Shown in pieces: positions 59,118 to 64,000 of a stretch of 64,000 nucleotides of DNA; the stretch's first letter is position 1; each line of letters begins with the position of its first letter. This DNA is from Lycium barbarum (Eukaryota > Streptophyta > Magnoliopsida > Solanales > Solanaceae). The notes beneath the pieces are model-generated. The model was not told the DNA's origin, did no database searches, and saw only the letters and a list, made by a program, of their open reading frames with translations. The DNA is taken from the NCBI RefSeq assembly GCF_019175385.1, contig NC_083337.1, positions 18,647,885-18,711,884 of the forward strand, read 5' to 3'. A program made the position numbers and the translations under genes.

Positions 59118-59351
59118 TACTCCCTCTGTCCCAATTTATGTGATACACTTTCCTTTTTAGTCCATCCCAAAAACAATGATACATTTCCTCATTTGGCAAC
59201 AATTTAACTTTAAACTTTACCTTTTACACTTAACGAGATGATCTATAACCATAAAAATATATTTTCACAAGATTCAAAAGTCTTCATTTTTCTCTTAAAC
59301 TCCGTGCCCAGTCAAACTATATCACATAAATTGGGATCGGGAGGGGAGGTA
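59118..59351. mobile_element. Stowaway (Tc1/Mariner) MITE
   Basis: CTCCCTCTGTCCCAATTTAT at the left pairs with ATAAATTGGGATCGGGAGGG at the right. TA dinucleotides flank both sides (59118-59119, 59350-59351). About 230 bp, AT-rich centre, no coding sequence. It is a well preserved Stowaway copy. Confidence 0.88.
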
Positions 59352-60621
59352 ATATTTAAGTTCCATGTACTCTACTAAAAGAAGCTTCAAAAATCCAAAT
59401 AAACTTCCATGGTAAGAGAACGTTCCATACTGTTAATTAGAAATTCTTCAAGTTTGTAGAACATATAAGGACGAAGAGCAAAGCCAAATTTTGGGTTATG
59501 TTTTATTTGGTGTTGGTTATTATAAAATGAATGGGATCTTCTAAAATTGATTCTAAGCATTTCACGTGTTCTTTTAAAGTTGGGACCATATAATTTAACG
59601 AAGGAGGGGTATATCTGACACAAAGTATAACATTAGGCCCTATTCAAAAGTGAAACAGACGGTAAATATGACTTATTTTCAATAATATAGAAGCAAATAT
59701 CACCTTTTTCCGGATAAAATATCAAAAGTCTCTTATAATTTTTACCGCCACCAAGTACCTTTTTTTCTTTAAACTTTTCTTGAAGCAACTTCACCCTATC
59801 AAGGGAACTTGTTATCCCTAACTTCCCACTAAAATTACTGACTCATTTACAATTACTACTCCCCCATCTCATTTACAGTTTCTACTCTCCCATCTCAAAT
59901 TCCTGACGTGATTTTCTTTTACACACTCCTTAAGAAACACTAATTAGGAGGGGGTTTAACAATTTTACCTTTCATTGATACTTGAACAATTATAACATCA
60001 CCCCATAATTTAGGTGTTTGTAATCTTCAAGAACAATTACTACTAAGATTAAAATGGAAAAAATTAATTAATTATTTAGAATTTCTAAACTATAAATAAT
60101 TTAAGACAACTATTTTTAAAAATCACATCAAATAATTTGAGAGGAGGGAGTACTATAAGAAAATTTCTCCATAGCTCTAAAAGGGCTTGACTTCATAAAT
60201 TTTTAATGTGATCCTAAAGGGCACAACAAACCATCTTTGCTACTCTCTAACATGCTACCGGCAACGCAAAGCATCAACAGCACATGAGGAATATTCAATA
60301 TAGTATTCATTACAGCCTATAACAGTAGCCATTAAACAGATAACTCATCTGTAAAAACAAGAGCAAAAGACACACTTTCCTGCCCAAAAACATGCACAAT
60401 CAAATTATCAAACGCCAAAAATGAAAAACAAGATTCCGTGTTTTATAAATCTGGGGGAAAAAAATACCTATTTGTACAAATCACCCCGAAAAAGAAAATT
60501 TAGTGTCATAACAGTGTCATTACGTAGAAATATTTGGCTGCACATTACCTGTATAGAGTGAGGTCTCAAAGCTAGTATGCTCAAGGTCCTTGAAAAGGAC
60601 CAAAATGATCTGATGGAGTAA
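59352..60621. other. AT-rich spacer, no gene seen
   Basis: Contains direct repeats of CATTTACA.TTTCTACTC.CCCATCTC near 59847-59898 and a GAGGAGGGAGTA MITE-like end near 60143. The part near 60480-60621 could be the 3' UTR of the UBP-like fragment. No supported coding region. Confidence 0.5.
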
Positions 60622-61022
60622 TCACGTGTCTAGGCCTTTCATTTTATCTCGTTCGTACTTCAATCTTGCCTGTAATTAAATATTAAAGCAGTTTAACTCT
60701 GCCGTAGTATCATACAAAATTGAAAAATACAAATGGAAAAAATCTGAACAGCATATTCACTAAAAGATGCCCAGGCAAGTCCCTCTCATCCACGTCACAG
60801 AAAATGTCGTCTTTGTCACTTTGACGAATATATACGAGAACATATGCGTTCCCGCCTTTTGCATCCAATGACTGTTCCAATGAAGTTCCATATAAAAAAA
60901 AATGGTACATAAATATAATTTAAATGACAAGTAAATGGCATACCATATCTTCACCGCCAAATTGGCCTTCTAAAGCCGTTTTGTCCTCTGTTTCTTCCAC
61001 AGATTGATTATCAAATATTAAC
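60622..61022 (-). pseudogene. UBP12/13-like deubiquitinase C-terminal gene fragment
   Basis: Three exons on the minus strand: 61022-60944, 60871-60761 and 60669-60622. Acceptors are TTTTTAG, GGAACAG and AATTACAG; donors are GTATGC and GTGAAT. All joints keep phase. The 78 residues include TALEGQFGGEDM, AYVLVYIRQSDKDDIFCDVD and ARLKYERDKMKGLDT followed by TGA. AYVLVYIR.SDKD...C.VDE matches the end of the USP catalytic domain of plant UBP12/UBP13 (ubiquitin-specific proteases with an N-terminal MATH domain). Full proteins run hundreds of residues further on both sides, so this piece is truncated at both ends. L1 and copia sequences lie directly upstream. It may be a gene fragment, or the tail of a short UBP-like gene whose front lies beyond the window. 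Confidence 0.7.
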
Positions 61023-61179
61023 CTAAAAAGTAATAAGCAAGTAAATACACTTTTGAGTGTCTTAGTTTGATTGAGCACGGAGTTTAAGAAACAAAAACAG
61101 ATTTTTAAACTTGTGGTCTTAAATTAAAGATGTTTGTAGTTCATTGAATCTTGTGTTCTAACTTGCCATGTAGATGGGA

Positions 61180-62429
61180 GAAAAGACATCTGTCCAAGAT
61201 GCATGATCAAAATCGACATGAAGGCTTATGATTCCTTGGAGTGGGGAATTCTGGAACAGATGCTAGGAGGACTGAATTTCCCTGTACTGCTCATCCATGA
61301 AGTATGTCACTACAGTATCCTATTCCATTTTGATAAATGGTAGACCTTCTGATCCATTTCCTGAATAGAAAGGGTTGAGGCAAGGTGACTGACCCCTTGT
61401 CTACTTATCTGTTTGTTCTGTCAATGGAGTACTTGACCAGACTGCTGAAAAATTTAAAGGAGAGCCCAGACTAAACTTTCACCCTAGATGTGCCAAAATT
61501 AATATAGTGCAAGTCAGATTTGCAAATGATCTCCTTTTATTCTGTAGAGGAGAGCTCACCTCTGCTCAAATGGTATATGAATGCTTCCAATGTTTCTCTA
61601 TAGCCTCCGGTTTAGTTGCAAATCTAGACAAGAGCTCTATTTGCTTTGGGGGGTCCCTCAGAATGTTCAGCAGCTGATTTGGAAGACTGGAGATGGTGCA
61701 AGGGGAACTGCCTATAAGGTATTTAGGAGTCCCACTTAATAGTAAAAGGTTAACAATCATGCAATGCCAATCACTACTTGAGAAGATGGTAGGTAGAATA
61801 TTATCTTGGACTGCCAAGTTATTATCATATGCTGGAGGTTGCAATTGATTAAGACTGTACTCTTTTCCATTCAGACATTCTGGTCTCAAATATTTGTACT
61901 GCCAAAAAAGATAGCTCAATTGGAGGAAGCTACTTGTAGAAGGTTCCTATGGACTGGAAGTAATAGCTCTCAAAAAAGGCTCTATTAGCTTGGGAAAAAA
62001 TTTGCTATCCTAAGGTGGCAGGGGGTTTCGATGTGCTGGTGTGGAATAGGGCTGCTACCTGTAAGCTGCTGTGGAATTTGTGCAGAAAAAACGACACTTT
62101 GTGGGTGCAATGGGTAAACACCTACTATATAAAGGGCAGAGAGATAGGATCCTTTTCATCTAAGCAAGCTTCATGGATAGCAGAAAATCCTAAAGGCCAA
62201 GGAGCATCGAAAGTGTTGGTGGTAGTGTTCCAGATCTGGAAAGCATGCGAACTTTCACTATCAAAGAAATGTATAAGAAGCTAAGAGGAAATTTTAGCAA
62301 GGTGCCATGGAGAAAACTGTTACGCAATAACCTGGGGTTCCCAAAGTGGATTTTCATTATGGTTATGGCAATACATGGGAGACTATACACTAAAGAATTT
62401 GTAGGAAATCAATCCGTGATTTGTATTGA
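61180..62429 (+). mobile_element. L1-type LINE remnant (RT and C-terminal region)
   Basis: In shifting frames: KIDMKAYDSLEWGILEQMLG (about 61207), a KGLRQGD relic, VRFANDLLLFCRGE where the FADD box reads FAND, then ASGLVANLDKSSICFGG and LPIRYLGVPLNSKRL. Downstream frames include LIKTVLFSIQTFWSQIFVLP, EATCRRFLWTG, GGFDVLVWNRAATCKLLWNL and WVQWVNTYYIKG. This is the RT plus C-terminal zinc-finger-type region of plant L1 elements. It is cut off at 62429 by the copia LTR. The catalytic Asp substitution, stops and frameshifts make it inactive. Confidence 0.8.
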
Positions 62430-62562
62430 TGTATGAAAGTCATTATATACAAAGTAGGTATCTCCTATCAGAATGATACTAGGCTAAATTATAGGACCTA
62501 ATTACTATACATAAGGAAGAGAATATTTACAATATTTACATAGACTATTACATAGTCTATCA
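62430..62562 (-). repeat. 3' LTR of copia element 3
   Basis: 133 bp; on the minus strand it starts TGATAGACTATG and ends TTTCATACA. The inner edge is fixed by the polypurine tract CTGCGGGGGTG. The outer edge is inferred from TG..CA and the end of L1 similarity. Confidence 0.7.
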
Positions 62563-64000
62563 CACCCCCGCAGTCGAAGCGGGAGGTTGTCGTACGCTTA
62601 GACTGTCCCTGAAATCATCAAAGAGCACGCGCGGAAGACCTTTAGTGAAGATATGTGCGATCTGGTAACGGGACGGGACGTGAAGAACACGAACTTCTCC
62701 ACGAGCAACTTTCTCACGTACGAAATGTATGTCCATCTCAATATGTTTAGTGCGTTGGTGCTGAACTGGATTACCTGATAGGTATATGGCACTAACATTA
62801 TCACAATAAACCAATGTAGCTGTCCGGATGGGACAACAGAGCTCCAAAAGAAGGTTGTGAAGCCAACAGGACTCAGAGACGACATTAGCGACGCCGCGGT
62901 ATTTGGCCTCGGCACTCGACTTAGACATAGTAGGTTGCCGTTTGGATGACCATGAGAGGAGATTATCGCCAAGGAAGACACAGTAACCTGATGTGGATCG
63001 GCGAGTGTCTGGACAACCACCCTAATCTGCATCTGTATAAGAGACAAGAAAGGCAATGGAGGATTTGTACAGATGGAGACCAAACTCAATAGTACCTTGA
63101 ATGTATCGGACTATGCGTTTAAGAGCATGCAGATGTGCAACCTTTGGATCATGCATGTGAAGGCATACTTGTTGAACCGCATATGAGATGTCTGGTCTTA
63201 TGAATGTAAGGCACTGCAACGCGCCGGCCAACTTACGATATTGGGTGGCATCATCGCAAGGAGGCCCGGCCGTGGCACCAAGTTTGGCTTTGGTGTCGAC
63301 CGATGTCTGACTTGGCTTACAGGCAGTCATGCTCGCACGCTCTATAATATCTGTTGCATAATTTTTCTAAGAGAGAAACATGTCGTGTGAAGTCCGGGTA
63401 ACAGCGATACCCAGAAAATAGCTTAGAGGGCCCAAATCCTTCATAGCAAATTCGGCACTAAGCAGAGACATGATGGATTTTCTGAGAGCATCTGAGGAAG
63501 CTGTGAGAATAATATCATCAACATATAGCAGAATGTAAGAAATGTCAGAACCTCTGCAATAAATAAAGAGAGAGTGATCAAATCGGCTATGTGAAAAACC
63601 AATAGTGGATACATAGTCTGCAAAGCGTTGGAACCATGTACGGGGAGCTTGCTTAAGTCCGTACAACGATTTCTTCAAGAGACGGACATGATGTGGATGC
63701 TTTGGATCCTTAAACCCAATAGGCTGATGCATATAAATAGTCTCATTAAGATTACCGTGTAGGAAAACATTCTTGACGTCCAACTGATGAATAGACCAAG
63801 AGTGTGCAAGTGCAATGCTCAAGATAGCGCGAATAGTAGCCGGTTTGACAACCGGACTGAAAGTCTCATCGCAGTCAACTCCAACCTGTTGAGACCTGCC
63901 ATCACAGACAAGACGGGATTTGTGCCTCTCAAAAGAACCATCAGATTTCTTTTTATGACGAAAAATCCACATAGAACGAATAAGATTCACATCAGTGGGA
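62560..64000 (-). pseudogene. Copia 3 reverse transcriptase-RNase H, two stop codons
   Basis: One continuous frame from the window edge to the TGA at 62562-62560. RT motifs: RSMWIFRHKKKSDGSFERHK, DCDETFSPVVK, QLDVKNVFLHGNLNETIYMH, LKKSLYGLKQAPRTWF and YILLYVDDIILTASS with both YVDD aspartates. RNase H motifs: [61 protein letters not shown] and HIFTKGLP. The frame is stopped by TAG at 63369-63367 and TAG at 63024-63022, each explicable by a single transition. The protein would copy element RNA into DNA. The upstream integrase and gag lie outside the window. Confidence 0.88.

Larger units (their letters stand above)
62430..64000 (-). mobile_element. Ale/Retrofit-like copia element 3 (3' part, runs off window)
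   Basis: The 3' LTR (62430-62562), polypurine tract and RT-RNase H of a minus-strand copia element. The short LTR and RT type are those of the Ale/Retrofit lineage. Its coding sequence is far better kept than in the other elements here. It inserted into the L1 remnant; ATTGA at 62425-62429 is the expected duplicate, with its partner beyond the window. Confidence 0.82.

Overview
This 64 kb window is plant nuclear DNA, almost certainly from a Solanaceae species. It is AT-rich, has plant-type introns, and carries a TS-type tRNA-derived SINE, Stowaway and hAT MITEs, Sirevirus-like copia elements, a Tat-like gypsy element and many very long LTRs. The species assignment is inference; the repeat identities are read from the sequence. 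Nearly all of the window is nested transposable elements. Two host-gene signals are visible: an apparently intact three-exon actin-depolymerizing factor (ADF) gene on the minus strand (12469 to 10057), and a three-exon C-terminal fragment of a UBP12/13-like deubiquitinase gene on the minus strand (61022 to 60622).

Layout. 1-5105: AT-rich spacer with a TIR element bounded by a 9-bp duplication (1563-2739), a strand-asymmetric C-rich/G-rich block (2775-3960) and MITE debris. 5106-9395: a degenerate RTE-type LINE split by a long solo LTR (5389-7601, duplication TTAAG). 9396-13330: the ADF gene, with a SINE in intron 1 and a foldback MITE in intron 2. 13340-27630: a minus-strand Sirevirus-like copia element with an env-like ORF, split by long LTRs at 14939-18429 (CTTCC) and 23576-26314 (GACTT). 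27862-30645: another long LTR (GAATG). 30976-39460: a second Sirevirus-like copia on the plus strand, whose 3' LTR is split by a long LTR at 35906-38627 (CAAAG). 39461-41103: a truncated long LTR carrying a hAT-type MITE. 42042-42599: a foldback MITE.

42947-59069 is a four-level stack. A (TTG)n-tailed retroposon with a perfect 15-bp duplication was hit by a non-autonomous Tat-like gypsy element (ACTGG duplication; gag and protease on the minus strand, an antisense ORF with its own TATA box on the plus strand, no reverse transcriptase). That element was hit by two long LTRs (49206-51707 and 53450-59035), and the second was hit by a further copy of its own family (55936-58764). From 59118 on there is a Stowaway MITE, the UBP fragment, an L1-type LINE remnant (61180-62429) and the 3' part of a young Ale/Retrofit-like copia (62430-64000), whose RT-RNase H frame is broken only by two stop codons.

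The most notable pattern is a set of nine long (2.2-3.5 kb) LTR-like units. Eight are complete with 5-bp duplications and none has an internal domain. Most share 10-11 bp terminal inverted repeats and a copy-specific block of short palindromes or short repeats just upstream of a TATA box; most also keep a short hairpin motif near the 3' end. They are either solo LTRs of one long-LTR gypsy group or an LTR-only non-autonomous family.
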